Below are positions 27,412-36,738 of a DNA stretch of 64,000 bases, piece by piece. Made by a program: the position numbers and the translations under genes. The number at the start of each line of letters is the position of its first letter. Positions within the stretch are counted from its first letter, which is position 1. Under the pieces are notes generated by a model. That model had not been told where the DNA came from. It made no database searches and saw nothing but the letters and a program-made list of their open reading frames with translations. Location: positions 62,001 through 126,000 of the forward strand of contig JAQYWR010000002.1 of the NCBI GenBank assembly GCA_029379225.1, given 5' to 3'. The stretch is from Nostoc sp. S4. Lineage in GTDB: Bacteria > Cyanobacteriota > Cyanobacteriia > Cyanobacteriales > Nostocaceae.

Positions 27412-29232
27412 TTATTGCATCAAAATCAAGCGTAAAGGATCTAAACGCACATACCAAGGAAAAGGTTGGTCTTTGATACTCGCCCACTTTTCTTTAAAAA
27501 CTTCAGCTTGCAAATGGTAATCTTGAGAATTCTTGGCAGCAGAATGTAGTTTGACAAATAATGTCATTCGATGGGGCGTTTCGCTCGTCCGTGCTAGCCA
27601 ACAGGGAAAGGTGTTTTCACTCAATGAGTCATTGGTAAATAGAATTTGATGGGCACGAATACCGATATGAGATAATTCGCTGTTCATTGCTTCCAAGACT
27701 TGGAGAGTACAACCCCAATCAGTTGCTTCCACCTGTTGCGGAGACTGAAGAATAATCTGGGAAAAGTTTTTGCAGCCGGTGATTTGGGCAACACCCACAG
27801 TGGTAGGACGCTCAAAAATATCGTATTTGCTACCATGATGAACGGCTCTACCATGCTCCAGTACCAATAGATTCGGGCAAAGTCGATAAGCCTCTTCCAT
27901 ATTATGGGTAACAAATAAAGTCACACCTTGGTAGTCAGCCAGAGTTTCTGTCATTTGTTGCTCTAATTGACTACGCAGATGGGTATCGAGTGCGGAAAAA
28001 GGTTCATCCAAAAGCAATGCTTCTGGTTGACTGGCTAATGCTCTTGCCAAAGCTACCCGTTGTTGTTGACCTCCTGAAAGTTGATGTGGATAGCGATCGC
28101 CTAATCCCTGCAACTGCATAGTTAATAATAGTTCTTCTATCTGTACTCTAATACTTCCTGCTGATAATCCTTTGGGCAAGCCAAAAGCGATGTTTTGCGC
28201 CACATTCATGTGTGGGAACAGAGCATAATTCTGCACTAAAAAACCGATGCGGCGATCGCGGCTAGGTACATTAATTCCTTTTTCCGAGTCAAACAACACT
28301 CTGCCATTTAAAACTATACGCCCTCTTGTTGGTGTCTCTATGCCCGCAATGCAGCGCAAAATCATGCTCTTACCCGCTCCCGAACCCCCTAATAACCCCA
28401 AAGGCTGGTCATCAGTAGTGAAAGCAACTTTTAAATGAAAGCTAGGAAGTATTTTTTCAATATCTACAAACAATCTAAACGACTCAAAAGTAGAGTGTGG
28501 CGGATATAAAATTTCTCTTTCTGCACCCTGCTCCCTGCCCCCTGCCCCCTGCTCTATGTCTCCTGCTCTCCTCTTCTCCCTCACTTCTTGCCAGAAGTTA
28601 ACTCCAATAATTCCAGATAGAGAAATCACCATAATCGCGATCGCCCAAAACCACGCTTCGTTCATTGCTCCCGCTTCTACAGCAAAGTAAATTGCCATTG
28701 GAATTGTCTGCGTTTGTCCGGGAATATTACCAGCCAACATTAATGTTGCCCCGAATTCTCCCAAAGCACGGGCAAAGGCAAGAGTTGTGGCAGCTAAAAC
28801 ACCAGGTAATGCTAGGGGTAAACTAATACGCCAAAAGATTATAGTTTCTTTTGCACCAAGGGTTCTGGCTACTCGCAGCAGATTTCGATCTATTTGTTCA
28901 AAGGCTCCTAGTGCAGTTTTATACATTAAGGGAAAAGAAACGACTGTGGCCGCGATCGCTGCACCGTACCAAGTAAAGACAATGGAGAAGTCAAAAGTCT
29001 GCATGAATTTCCCTACAGGGCCATTTTTGCCAAAAAATAGCAGCAACAAGAAACCTACAACTGTCGGCGGTAAAATTAGAGGAGCAATAAAGATACCCTC
29101 AATCAACGATTTGCCTTTGCCAGGATATCCCAGCATCCAGTAGGCAGCAGCAATGCCCAAAAAGAAAGTAATAAATGTGGCAAGTAATGAAGTTTTGAGT
29201 GATATCCAAAGAGGCGATAAATCCAATGGCAT
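27412..29232 (-). CDS. modBC: Fused molybdate ABC transporter, permease ModB + ATPase ModC
   Basis: A 606-residue fusion. Residues 1-220 are a ModB-type permease with five to six membrane helices and the EAA loop (RVARTLGAKETIIFWRISLP). Residues 245-600 are the ATPase: Walker A GGSGAGKS, Q-loop VQNYALFPH, signature LSGGQQQRVALARAL, Walker B ALLLDEPFSALD, and a C-terminal MOP-like region. Fused ModBC is known in Anabaena-type cyanobacteria. The linker, about residues 221-241 (GAGGREQGA), is encoded by a C-rich low-complexity repeat (28511-28570) of the intergenic type. It imports molybdate (or tungstate) with a separate ModA, not in this window. Confidence 0.92.
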   Translation of the reverse strand: MPLDLSPLWISLKTSLLATFITFFLGIAAAYWMLGYPGKGKSLIEGIFIAPLILPPTVVGFLLLLFFGKNGPVGKFMQTFDFSIVFTWYGAAIAATVVSFPLMYKTALGAFEQIDRNLLRVARTLGAKETIIFWRISLPLALPGVLAATTLAFARALGEFGATLMLAGNIPGQTQTIPMAIYFAVEAGAMNEAWFWAIAIMVISLSGIIGVNFWQEVREKRRAGDIEQGAGGREQGAEREILYPPHSTFESFRLFVDIEKILPSFHLKVAFTTDDQPLGLLGGSGAGKSMILRCIAGIETPTRGRIVLNGRVLFDSEKGINVPSRDRRIGFLVQNYALFPHMNVAQNIAFGLPKGLSAGSIRVQIEELLLTMQLQGLGDRYPHQLSGGQQQRVALARALASQPEALLLDEPFSALDTHLRSQLEQQMTETLADYQGVTLFVTHNMEEAYRLCPNLLVLEHGRAVHHGSKYDIFERPTTVGVAQITGCKNFSQIILQSPQQVEATDWGCTLQVLEAMNSELSHIGIRAHQILFTNDSLSENTFPCWLARTSETPHRMTLFVKLHSAAKNSQDYHLQAEVFKEKWASIKDQPFPWYVRLDPLRLILMQ

Positions 29233-29500
29233 AGTTGCGTCAGGAGAAATTAGCTCAACTAATCCCTAATTTACCAACTTTAATCTCAAAAAGTTGGTAC
29301 AACTTGGTAGATTACATCACAAACAATTAAGGAAATTGAAGAAATCTGAAACAGAGAATATTCATATTGGAGAATATGTCAGGACTAAAATATATCTTCT
29401 TTTATGGCGTCTAGAGTAGAGCCTTTGTCTCCTCTCTGGACAACTAAAAAATATGAAACTGACATCAGTCCTAACAAAAATTCTAAAAGGACATTAATTT

Positions 29501-29641
29501 CTGGCTATCTACGGCACTTCTGGTAATGACAACTTAAACGGTACTAAATCTGCTGACATCTCCATTTTTGGCTATGCAGGTAACGATATTATTTATGGTA
29601 GAGGTGGATATTGTGCGGATTGCAAAGTTTGTCTTAACTGA
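29501..29641 (+). pseudogene. RTX/hemolysin-type calcium-binding protein remnant
   Basis: The frame reads AIYGTSGNDNLNGTKSADIS then IFGYAGNDIIYGRGG before losing the repeat and stopping. GTSGNDNLNGT and GYAGNDIIYGRGG are the nonapeptide calcium-binding repeats of secreted RTX proteins. There is no ATG at the start (CTGGCTATC where ATGGCTATC is expected), although AAAAGG lies just upstream. Only about 46 codons remain, so it is a 5' remnant. Confidence 0.7.
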
Positions 29642-29753
29642 TTATTTGAAGAGGGTGAGGAAGTGCAGGGTTAGAGGCAAATCCCATAACATTACAGGAG
29701 GTATCTTTGGCAATTCGTAATTGGTGAATTAATCAAAGTTAATAAAATAGGAA

Positions 29754-29848
29754 GTTGGGTTTACAGGTGAAAACCCAACAAAGCCGTCAAATTCTAGCTA
29801 TTGAACTCGCGTTAAAGTGCGTTAGACCAATAATATCTAACGCACTTT
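29754..29848. repeat. Two intergenic hairpin repeats
   Basis: The first is GTTGGGTTT (29754-29762) / AAACCCAAC (29771-29779). The second is AAAGTGCGTTAGA (29814-29826) / TCTAACGCACTTT (29836-29848), a 13-bp perfect stem. A similar GTGCG-TAG / CTAACGCAC stem lies after rsmG at 47213-47238. The second could terminate msrB transcripts on the minus strand. Confidence 0.65.
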
Positions 29849-29922
29849 ACTACAAAACAGACATGAGCGGCCGCACCGTGGCAACACTAATGATTCAGCT
29901 TGGCAGTGCGATCGCATCTCAA

Positions 29923-30417
29923 TTATGCAGGAACAAACTTCAGCGAAACCCCATTCATACAGTAACGCTCGCCAGTCGGTGCAGGCCCGTCCTCAAAGAC
30001 ATGACCCAGATGACTACCACAGCGACTACAATGCACTTCAGTTCTGGTCATAAAATGTGATTTATCTACAGTAGTGGCGATCGCACCTTCAATAGGTTTA
30101 AAAAAGCTAGGCCAGCCAGTACCGCTATTAAATTTGGTATTAGATGTAAATAGTGGCTGTTCGCACGCAGCACAATAATAAGTGCCTTCATCATATTGCT
30201 TATCGAGTGGACTGGTGTGAGCGGGTTCAGTCCCATGTTTACGCAATACACGAAACTGTTCTGGCGTTAAAACACTGCGCCACTCTTCCTCAGGTTTGTT
30301 AATTTCAAATCTACTGTTAGAAGTTGTCATTTCTTCTGACCCCCAATTGATATACCTTGATAACAAGGCCGTGCCGACTATTACTACACTAGCCTCTAAA
30401 AAATAGCGTTTGTCCAT
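29923..30417 (-). CDS. msrB: Peptide-methionine (R)-S-oxide reductase, membrane-anchored
   Basis: A 164-residue enzyme that reduces methionine-R-sulfoxide. The two zinc CxxC pairs are YCAACEQPL and [12 protein letters not shown], with the core SGTGWPSF and the catalytic cysteine in [11 protein letters not shown]. An N-terminal hydrophobic segment ([15 protein letters not shown], about residues 9-23) suggests a membrane anchor or signal for export. I chose the ATG at 30417; an upstream start at 30465 would add 16 residues, neither having a good ribosome site. It lies next to psbA on the same strand, but the psbA terminator separates them. Confidence 0.9.
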   Translation of the reverse strand: MDKRYFLEASVVIVGTALLSRYINWGSEEMTTSNSRFEINKPEEEWRSVLTPEQFRVLRKHGTEPAHTSPLDKQYDEGTYYCAACEQPLFTSNTKFNSGTGWPSFFKPIEGAIATTVDKSHFMTRTEVHCSRCGSHLGHVFEDGPAPTGERYCMNGVSLKFVPA

Positions 30418-30466
30418 ATATCTATTATTTTCTATTTTCGCTCTACACAAAATATTAGTTATCAAT

Positions 30467-30507
30467 CAGCAACTTGAAACAAGATAATTTATTTCTTAAA
30501 GCTCCCT
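30467..30507. repeat. Dispersed repeat end related to 51308-51348
   Basis: The 41 bases from cagcaacttgaaac to gctccct align without gaps to 51308-51348 (cagcaacttcaaac...), with the shared core ataatttatttctt. It appears to be one end of a mobile repeat whose consensus resembles GGGGAACTTCAAAGAAATAAAT read on the other strand. Confidence 0.5.
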
Positions 30508-30517
30508 AAATAAAAAC

Positions 30518-30545
30518 AAAGCGCCCCCTCAAAGGGGGCGCTTTT
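30518..30545 (-). terminator. psbA rho-independent terminator
   Basis: AAAGCGCCCCCT and AGGGGGCGCTTT form a 12-bp stem with a 3-base loop. On the minus strand it is followed by a GTTTTTATTTA tail. It lies 22 bases past the psbA stop. Confidence 0.92.
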
Positions 30546-30566
30546 TATTCAGCTATTACTGAAGTA

Positions 30567-31649
30567 TTAGCCGTTGATTGCAGGAGCGGTCATTGCTACA
30601 GGAGCAACATCACCAGCAGCCAAGTCTAAGGGGAAGTTGTGAGCGTTACGCTCGTGCATTACTTCCATACCCAGGTTAGCGCGGTTGATTACGTCTGCCC
30701 AAGTGCTGATGACGCGACCTTGAGAATCAATGATGGATTGGTTGAAGTTGAAACCGTTCAGGTTGAAAGCCATTGTGCTGACACCCAAAGCGGTGAACCA
30801 GATACCGACAACAGGCCAAGCAGCGAGGAAGAAGTGCAAGGAACGGCTGTTGTTGAAAGAAGCGTATTGGAAGATTAAGCGACCGAAGTAGCCGTGGGCT
30901 GCAACGATGTTGTAGGTTTCTTCTTCTTGACCGAACTTATAACCGTAGTTTTGAGATTCGGTTTCGGTGGTTTCACGAACCAAGGAAGAGGTTACCAAAG
31001 AACCGTGCATTGCAGAGAACAAGGAACCGCCGAATACACCAGCCACACCTAACATGTGGAAGGGGTGCATCAGAATGTTGTGTTCTGCTTGGAACACAAT
31101 CATGAAGTTGAAGGTTCCAGAGATACCCAAAGGCATACCATCAGAGAAAGAACCTTGACCGATTGGGTAGATCAAGAATACTGCGGTAGCAGAAGCTAGA
31201 GGTGCACTGTAAGCTACGCAAATCCAAGGACGCATACCTAAGCGGTAAGAAAGTTCCCACTGACGGCCCATGTAGCAGGCACAACCGATCAAGAAGTGGA
31301 AAACTACCAATTGGTAAGGACCACCGTTGTACAACCACTCATCTAAGGAAGCAGCTTCCCAGATGGGGTAGAAGTGCAAACCGATAGCGTTAGAAGAAGG
31401 AACAACTGCACCAGAGATGATGTTGTTTCCGTAAATCAAAGAGCCTGCAACTGGTTCACGGATACCATCAATGTCCACAGGAGGAGCAGCGATGAAAGCG
31501 ATTGTGAAGCAGACGGTAGCGGCTAGCAGGGTGGGAACCATCAGTACACCAAACCAACCTACATAAATACGGTTGTCAGTGCTGGTGATCCACTCGCAAA
31601 ACCGATCCCATACGTTAGCGTTAGAACGCCGTTGTAAGGTAGTTGTCAT
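30567..31649 (-). CDS. psbA: Photosystem II reaction-centre protein D1
   Basis: A full-length 360-residue D1, the thylakoid subunit that binds the Mn cluster, P680, pheophytin and QB. Key residues are all present: Y161, D170, E189, H190, H198, H215, S264, H272, H332, E333, H337, D342, and A344 at the processing site (HNFPLDLA/A). Residue 130 is Gln ([11 protein letters not shown]), the mark of the low-light D1:1-type isoform; the high-light form has Glu. The codons are strongly biased to GC-ending preferred ones, as expected for high expression. A hairpin lies in the leader (31683-31706). Confidence 0.99.
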   Translation of the reverse strand: MTTTLQRRSNANVWDRFCEWITSTDNRIYVGWFGVLMVPTLLAATVCFTIAFIAAPPVDIDGIREPVAGSLIYGNNIISGAVVPSSNAIGLHFYPIWEAASLDEWLYNGGPYQLVVFHFLIGCACYMGRQWELSYRLGMRPWICVAYSAPLASATAVFLIYPIGQGSFSDGMPLGISGTFNFMIVFQAEHNILMHPFHMLGVAGVFGGSLFSAMHGSLVTSSLVRETTETESQNYGYKFGQEEETYNIVAAHGYFGRLIFQYASFNNSRSLHFFLAAWPVVGIWFTALGVSTMAFNLNGFNFNQSIIDSQGRVISTWADVINRANLGMEVMHERNAHNFPLDLAAGDVAPVAMTAPAING

Positions 31650-31682
31650 TGTTTTATGAGTGCTATGTTTTGTTAAATATGA

Positions 31683-31706
31683 AACAGGCGAACTTTTTTG
31701 CCTGTT
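31683..31706 (-). promoter_or_regulatory. Hairpin in the psbA 5' leader
   Basis: On the minus strand AACAGGC and GCCTGTT enclose AAAAAAGTTC, 34 bases upstream of the ATG. It may stabilise the message or influence translation. A likely -10 (CATATAGACT, around 31716-31725) precedes it, with no clear -35. Confidence 0.45.
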
Positions 31707-31729
31707 AAAATAAGTCTATATGAATTTAT

Positions 31730-32136
31730 TTTGATCTGACATTTTGCTTAACATTCTGTAACAATTGAGTTGTATAAGCTCATCTAACTGTAAAGTTTTT
31801 GGTCGGATTTCTCCCAGCGATTAAAACCACCAAAAGCCTTGATTTGCTTGAGGTTAGGGAGTTGAGAAACCAAATCAATTTCAATGAATTGATCCCCTAT
31901 TTACTTAGCTTTACATTTCTTGATAAATAGACTTAAAACTCTCTAAGAAAAAATATCCTGTAAGAATTCAGAATTGAGAATTTGAGCAAAATTAGGCAGT
32001 AGTACCACATTTGATTTTCTAGCGATTCTTACTAGAGGCAGAGTGTCTTTAGCTTCGCTCTTGAATTGTTAGCTACTGCCTGGTTTATGCTTGAGTAACG
32101 CTTTCACCATAGTTACTTGTCTAGCAAAAAGGCAGA
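31730..32136. other. Gap between psbA and the MBOAT gene, with an inverted repeat
   Basis: Gene-free. AGGCAGTAG (31994-32002) and CTACTGCCT (32073-32081) are perfect 9-base inverted arms around 70 bases that contain ttcttactagaggcagagtg. It could be a small non-autonomous element or a structured terminator region for the MBOAT operon. Confidence 0.4.
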
Positions 32137-33636
32137 TTAAAAATCAAAGTATATATACGGTAAGCTGCCTTCAGGAGCTAATAACCAAACTCCGTAGAAG
32201 CATAAGGGCACGAAAACAAGCTTTACAGGCCAGCTAAACTCTAACTTCAACATCCGGTTGAAGGCATAGGTAATAGCCATGAGAGTAGCTAAAGTTGCTA
32301 GTATCCAAGCAAGTTGGTATTGGCTAACATTTAAAGCTTCCACATAAACCTTTTCAGCAAACTGTGCGTCGGCAGGATAGCCCCAAAGGTGTCGAGTTAC
32401 CACAAAAGAGTCTTGGAGGTTAGGTAGACGGAACCAAATCCAAGAAGTAAAAACCATCAGTTGAGTCAACAACCAAGCTATAAATATACCGAGAGGATTT
32501 TGCCAGAAATGCTCTAGCTTTTCAAAGCGATCGCTAATAACATCCGTAAGACGATGAACCACCAATGCTAATCCGTGAAGTATGCCCCATACTACGTAAC
32601 CTAAAGCAGCTCCGTGCCAGATACCAGCAATTAGCATCACAATAAATAAATTCCCACAGGTGCGAGTCAAACCCTGACGCGAGCCACCTAAAGGAAAGTA
32701 AATATAGTTACGTAGCCAATCGCCCAGAGTCATGTGCCAGCGCCGCCAAAATTCCGCAATACTAGTAGTAAAATAAGGAAAATCAAAATTCTCAGGTAGA
32801 ACTAAACCGAAAAGTAAAGCACTACCACGGGCAATGTCTACATAACCATTGAAATCTAGATATAACTGCAAGCCATAGGCAAATGTAGCTAACCACAGAT
32901 CGGTACTACCCGCTCGTTGTATATTGCCAAAACATAAATCGACGAAAATTCCCAGGTGGTCTGCCAAAATACCTTTTTTAACTGCACCCCTAGCAATTAA
33001 CCACAATCCTTCCACTACTCTATTGGTAGTAGGTAAGTGTAAAGTATTAAATTGATTTGCTAAGTTGTGGTAACGGGTAATTGGCCCAGAAATTAGTTTG
33101 GCAAAAAATAATTTGTATGAGGCAAATTTCAGAAAATTATCCGTAGCAGGGGCACCTCGATAAACATCTATTAAATAGGCAATACACTCAAAAGTAAAAA
33201 AGGAAATTCCTAATGGTGCAATCAATTTAAAAGAGTTATCTGATAGGTTTGTTTGGATGTGAAAAACAAACTTATATAAAGGAGTAAGATACTTAAAAAC
33301 TAATAAAAGTAAAACATTGAGAATTATTCCTAGCCACAAAAGTTTAAGACGACGTAAATTCCAGTCACTTTCGACAAATTGCCACTCTTCATTAGAAATT
33401 CGCCAGTCATAAGAATGTTTCCCTAGTGATGTATTTTTGCCAATTTCTACTCCCAAGCGAAAATTAAGAAAAGTCAATGCTAATAGCAATGGTATGTATT
33501 GAAGATGCAAAGAAGCATAGAAAACCAAACTGGCAATTAGCAGTGTCCACAATCGTAATTTCTGTTGTGCTAAAGACCAGTAAATTCCGAGTACACTTAA
33601 CAAGAAAAGCCCATAGAAAATTGAGATAAAGTTCAT
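32137..33636 (-). CDS. MBOAT-family O-acyltransferase (AlgI-like)
   Basis: A 499-residue polytopic membrane protein with about ten to eleven helices. Family motifs include SFFTFECIAYLIDVYRG, FNGYVDIARGSALLFG, FWRRWHMTLGDWLRNYIYFP and the catalytic histidine in AGIWHGAALGYVVWG. AlgI/DltB-type MBOAT proteins pass acyl groups, usually acetyl, across the membrane to extracytoplasmic polysaccharide. The next gene upstream (33736-36738, same strand, 99-base gap) encodes an SGNH-type protein, the usual partner that completes transfer. The acceptor polymer is unknown. Confidence 0.92.
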   Translation of the reverse strand: MNFISIFYGLFLLSVLGIYWSLAQQKLRLWTLLIASLVFYASLHLQYIPLLLALTFLNFRLGVEIGKNTSLGKHSYDWRISNEEWQFVESDWNLRRLKLLWLGIILNVLLLLVFKYLTPLYKFVFHIQTNLSDNSFKLIAPLGISFFTFECIAYLIDVYRGAPATDNFLKFASYKLFFAKLISGPITRYHNLANQFNTLHLPTTNRVVEGLWLIARGAVKKGILADHLGIFVDLCFGNIQRAGSTDLWLATFAYGLQLYLDFNGYVDIARGSALLFGLVLPENFDFPYFTTSIAEFWRRWHMTLGDWLRNYIYFPLGGSRQGLTRTCGNLFIVMLIAGIWHGAALGYVVWGILHGLALVVHRLTDVISDRFEKLEHFWQNPLGIFIAWLLTQLMVFTSWIWFRLPNLQDSFVVTRHLWGYPADAQFAEKVYVEALNVSQYQLAWILATLATLMAITYAFNRMLKLEFSWPVKLVFVPLCFYGVWLLAPEGSLPYIYFDF

Positions 33637-33666
33637 TTTTTAGTCATTTATCATTGGTCATTTTCT

Positions 33667-33694
33667 CAACAGTTAACAGTTAACAGTTAACAGT
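33667..33694. repeat. Tandem heptamer TAACAGT
   Basis: Four tandem heptamers (caacagt then three taacagt) lie between the SGNH-type gene and the MBOAT gene, another short tandem repeat of the cyanobacterial heptamer class. Confidence 0.8.
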
Positions 33695-33735
33695 CATCAC
33701 CCTCATGTGGCTCATCCCCGCCTCTTCACGTCTCC

Positions 33736-36700
33736 CTACTTAGCTAGCCAGGGAATCATCGGGTCATTAGCCAGCTTTTTCGAGACTTCGTAGGCACCAA
33801 AGCGGTTAAGGTGGCTGGGGTCAGAAAAGTAATCATTTACTTTCAACCACTGTTGGCTCAAATCACGATAAATAAAGTTGGGATTAGTTGCTAAACGCAA
33901 CATATATTGTTGAAATTCTTGCTCATAGTTTTGACGCACTGGATCTAAATAATCCTCTGTTAGAGGCATATTGATAAAGACTAAAGAAATTTTGTGAGCC
34001 TGTGTAAAATTAAGCACTTCTTGGAAGGCGACCTCTTGCTCTCCTCCCAGTTGAAAAGATTTATAGTCGTTGTCATAATTTCCTGGAACTCGAGAGTGTT
34101 TTTGATAGTATCTAGCGGGATGAAAGCGAATAGATAAAGCTAGAAATCCATCAAAATCAACTGCTTGCTTAGAAGTACCTTCTTCTGAATTATTATCTGT
34201 TTGCTGTTTTTGAGATGTAACTGTCTGATTGTGACCAAATACAAGCAGTTGTTTTTGGAGTAAACTTTTAATTTGGTCGCGGTTTTGATAGCTAGTAAAA
34301 ACAGATGCTAAAGTCTGATTTAACCAATCATTAACAGCTTGATAACCGTTAATTTCTTGCTTTTGTTCTTTGGTCTTTTCTTGTTTAGAATTTTCAGGCA
34401 AATCACCACTAGTTGAACTTGTAGAGGCTTTTTGCAAGGCTTGCTTATAGCCAGCTGATGTAGTAATGGATTTAAAAGTAATATCCTCACGTCCGCTGTT
34501 GAAAGCACGGGCGCCATCTGCCCAGATAATTAATTTTGGCAGTTCTGATGGTTCTAAAACCTGGCGAATCACAAAGTCTACAACTTGTGCGGTAGCACCA
34601 TTAATTCCAAAGTTGAACACGTCAATATTTGGATAACCCTGAGTTGCCAAAGCTTTAGAAAGTGCTGCTGGGTCAACTCCTCTAAGGGCGCGGGAGGAAC
34701 CGATGATTAATACATCTGGCGGACTACCAGTTCTAGCCAGACGTTGTTTATAGAGGGCTAATTGCTCGTCTAACTGTCTAACATTGAAACTTGGCATTTG
34801 CGATCGCGCTGCTAAAAGAATAGCAGTCGCGGTTGCTTTTTCTTTCAGTGGTGCGGCTGCTAAATTTCCGCTTTGTGTATCATCGGTTTGGGTAAATTGA
34901 GAAGCATTGAATACAGAAGTTTGATTTGGAGAAGATTTAGTTTTGGCAGTGCTAGGAAAAAATTTCGCTGGCTGATTCGGATTTTTCTCAGATGTCAATG
35001 ATGCTTTTTGCTCAGAAGATGATGAAGGTGAGACACTAGTTATTGGAGAACTCGGCGTAGTGTGCGCGATAATTTGACTCAACACCCAATCACTTTGAAG
35101 GGTGAGCAATAATCCGAGTGTGCCCCAAACCAAAGTAATCTTAACTCCTTGAGTATCAGGGTTTAGCTCTGCTGACTGATGGTTTTCTGTAAATAGCTGA
35201 GTTGCTAACAGGAATTTTTTTACTGCTGCATTTGCTGTTGCTAACCAATCGAGCGCTACTTCTGTAACAAAACTTTGAACTTCTTGTGTGGTCAAGTCTG
35301 GGCGCAAAATTGGCTCGCTAGTTTCAGCAGTTACCAAATCGTTAACATATTTAGAAGCAACAGCAAATTCTGGGGTTGCTTCTGGTACTAAACGTTGGCG
35401 ATGTTCTAAATCGATACCATGATGCCAAAAAGGTTCCTTATTCCCAGCACGCCGTCCGTAGACGCGGACTCCTTTAATACCAGGAATTTTTAATTGACGG
35501 ATAAACTGTGTAACTTTGTTGGCTACTTGCGTTCGTCCGGGACAAACAGGTGCATCACACATAATGTGTAATAAATCACCTTTGATTAGCAGCAGGATGC
35601 GAATTCCACCCGTCAAAAGACGCCAATCGAGGTCGGGATTGAGTAAGCGCTCTAATAAAAAAACGATCGCTGGTTGGTCGCCTGTATTGGCTAAATCTAG
35701 TGGTGATGTCGCAAATACGGGATGTTCTTTCGCAGGTAAATCTAGCCAATCAATCCAGCTAGGTTCCTTATCACCTGCTTTTTGTCCGTAGATGGTGGCG
35801 GCGAGAATACCTTGGGGAGCGATCGCTTCTAGCTGCGGTAAAATTGTCTCCAAGCACGTTACTTTATCTGGTATTGGAGCAGTTCCCAACGGGTCATAAG
35901 CTGGGGTACAAAAAATATGCAGGGTTGATTCCTTGAGAGAAGCATGGACAGCAACTTTTAACTCTGACAATACCTCAGTTAGTAATCTAGCGATCGCTTG
36001 CACATCCCCCCAACGCGCCCACTCTTTGAGCATCACCTCTGGAGGCGTTAAATCCACCCGTACCAGCCAATCAGGCGCAGTTTCACCAGTTACTTGAGAA
36101 ACAATGATTGCATCTGGGTAGCCTGAAAGCTTCAGATAACGTAACTTCTGGGCTATCGGTTCAGCCAGCAACGATGGATCGGGACTATAGCTTGACTGGC
36201 AAAATATCCACAGGCGATTTTCTTCAACTTGAGAATTCTTGGGCTTATATAACTTAATCTTTGCCTGTACTGACACACCCAACGTACTCAGAGTTTCACT
36301 CAGATAGCGAGCAATCGCATCTGGGTTACCTTGGCGTGCCAAACTTTCATTAGAGACAATCAGCGCTCCACCTACTTGTTTCGATTTTTCTGAATCTGCT
36401 AGTAAAGCTTGCTGCACCTGCTCTACATGCTTTTCAATTTGATTCAAATAAACTCGATGACACCATTTGGGGCGCTGTTCCCCTTTTCTTCGACCATAGA
36501 CAAATACTTGGTATATTGAGGGTTGTTCGTTGTTTGTCAGGGTATCCAAATCTGTTTGCTGTAGCGCTTGCAGCAAATCAGATAAGGTACGCCAACGCTG
36601 CGGACATTCTGTCCCCTCACAAAGAATATGAAGGTCATTTCCCCGTAATCGGACTTTCACCCCGAAAGTGTTAATCCCTGTTGCTTGGCTGATCCATTGC

Positions 36701-36738
36701 ACTAAGGATTGCTGGCGGTCTGGTAATACTGTTTTCAT
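33736..36738 (-). CDS. Large SGNH-type (DUF1574-like) protein with four N-terminal repeat domains
   Basis: A 1000-residue protein. Residues 11-98, 138-230, 246-334 and 353-444 are four copies of one domain, each with an N-terminal helix, the core LHILC / LWIFC / LHIFC / LHIMC and a late strand like VYGRRAGNKEPFWHHGIDL. A membrane helix at about 527-550 follows, then a Ser/Thr/Gln-rich linker. The C-terminal domain has LIIGSSRALRGVDP (Ser 681/682) and DPSH (D973, H976), the serine and Asp-His motifs of SGNH hydrolases. With the adjacent MBOAT gene it probably O-acylates an extracellular glycan. Similar repeat domain: see 51562. Confidence 0.8.
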   Translation of the reverse strand: MKTVLPDRQQSLVQWISQATGINTFGVKVRLRGNDLHILCEGTECPQRWRTLSDLLQALQQTDLDTLTNNEQPSIYQVFVYGRRKGEQRPKWCHRVYLNQIEKHVEQVQQALLADSEKSKQVGGALIVSNESLARQGNPDAIARYLSETLSTLGVSVQAKIKLYKPKNSQVEENRLWIFCQSSYSPDPSLLAEPIAQKLRYLKLSGYPDAIIVSQVTGETAPDWLVRVDLTPPEVMLKEWARWGDVQAIARLLTEVLSELKVAVHASLKESTLHIFCTPAYDPLGTAPIPDKVTCLETILPQLEAIAPQGILAATIYGQKAGDKEPSWIDWLDLPAKEHPVFATSPLDLANTGDQPAIVFLLERLLNPDLDWRLLTGGIRILLLIKGDLLHIMCDAPVCPGRTQVANKVTQFIRQLKIPGIKGVRVYGRRAGNKEPFWHHGIDLEHRQRLVPEATPEFAVASKYVNDLVTAETSEPILRPDLTTQEVQSFVTEVALDWLATANAAVKKFLLATQLFTENHQSAELNPDTQGVKITLVWGTLGLLLTLQSDWVLSQIIAHTTPSSPITSVSPSSSSEQKASLTSEKNPNQPAKFFPSTAKTKSSPNQTSVFNASQFTQTDDTQSGNLAAAPLKEKATATAILLAARSQMPSFNVRQLDEQLALYKQRLARTGSPPDVLIIGSSRALRGVDPAALSKALATQGYPNIDVFNFGINGATAQVVDFVIRQVLEPSELPKLIIWADGARAFNSGREDITFKSITTSAGYKQALQKASTSSTSGDLPENSKQEKTKEQKQEINGYQAVNDWLNQTLASVFTSYQNRDQIKSLLQKQLLVFGHNQTVTSQKQQTDNNSEEGTSKQAVDFDGFLALSIRFHPARYYQKHSRVPGNYDNDYKSFQLGGEQEVAFQEVLNFTQAHKISLVFINMPLTEDYLDPVRQNYEQEFQQYMLRLATNPNFIYRDLSQQWLKVNDYFSDPSHLNRFGAYEVSKKLANDPMIPWLAK

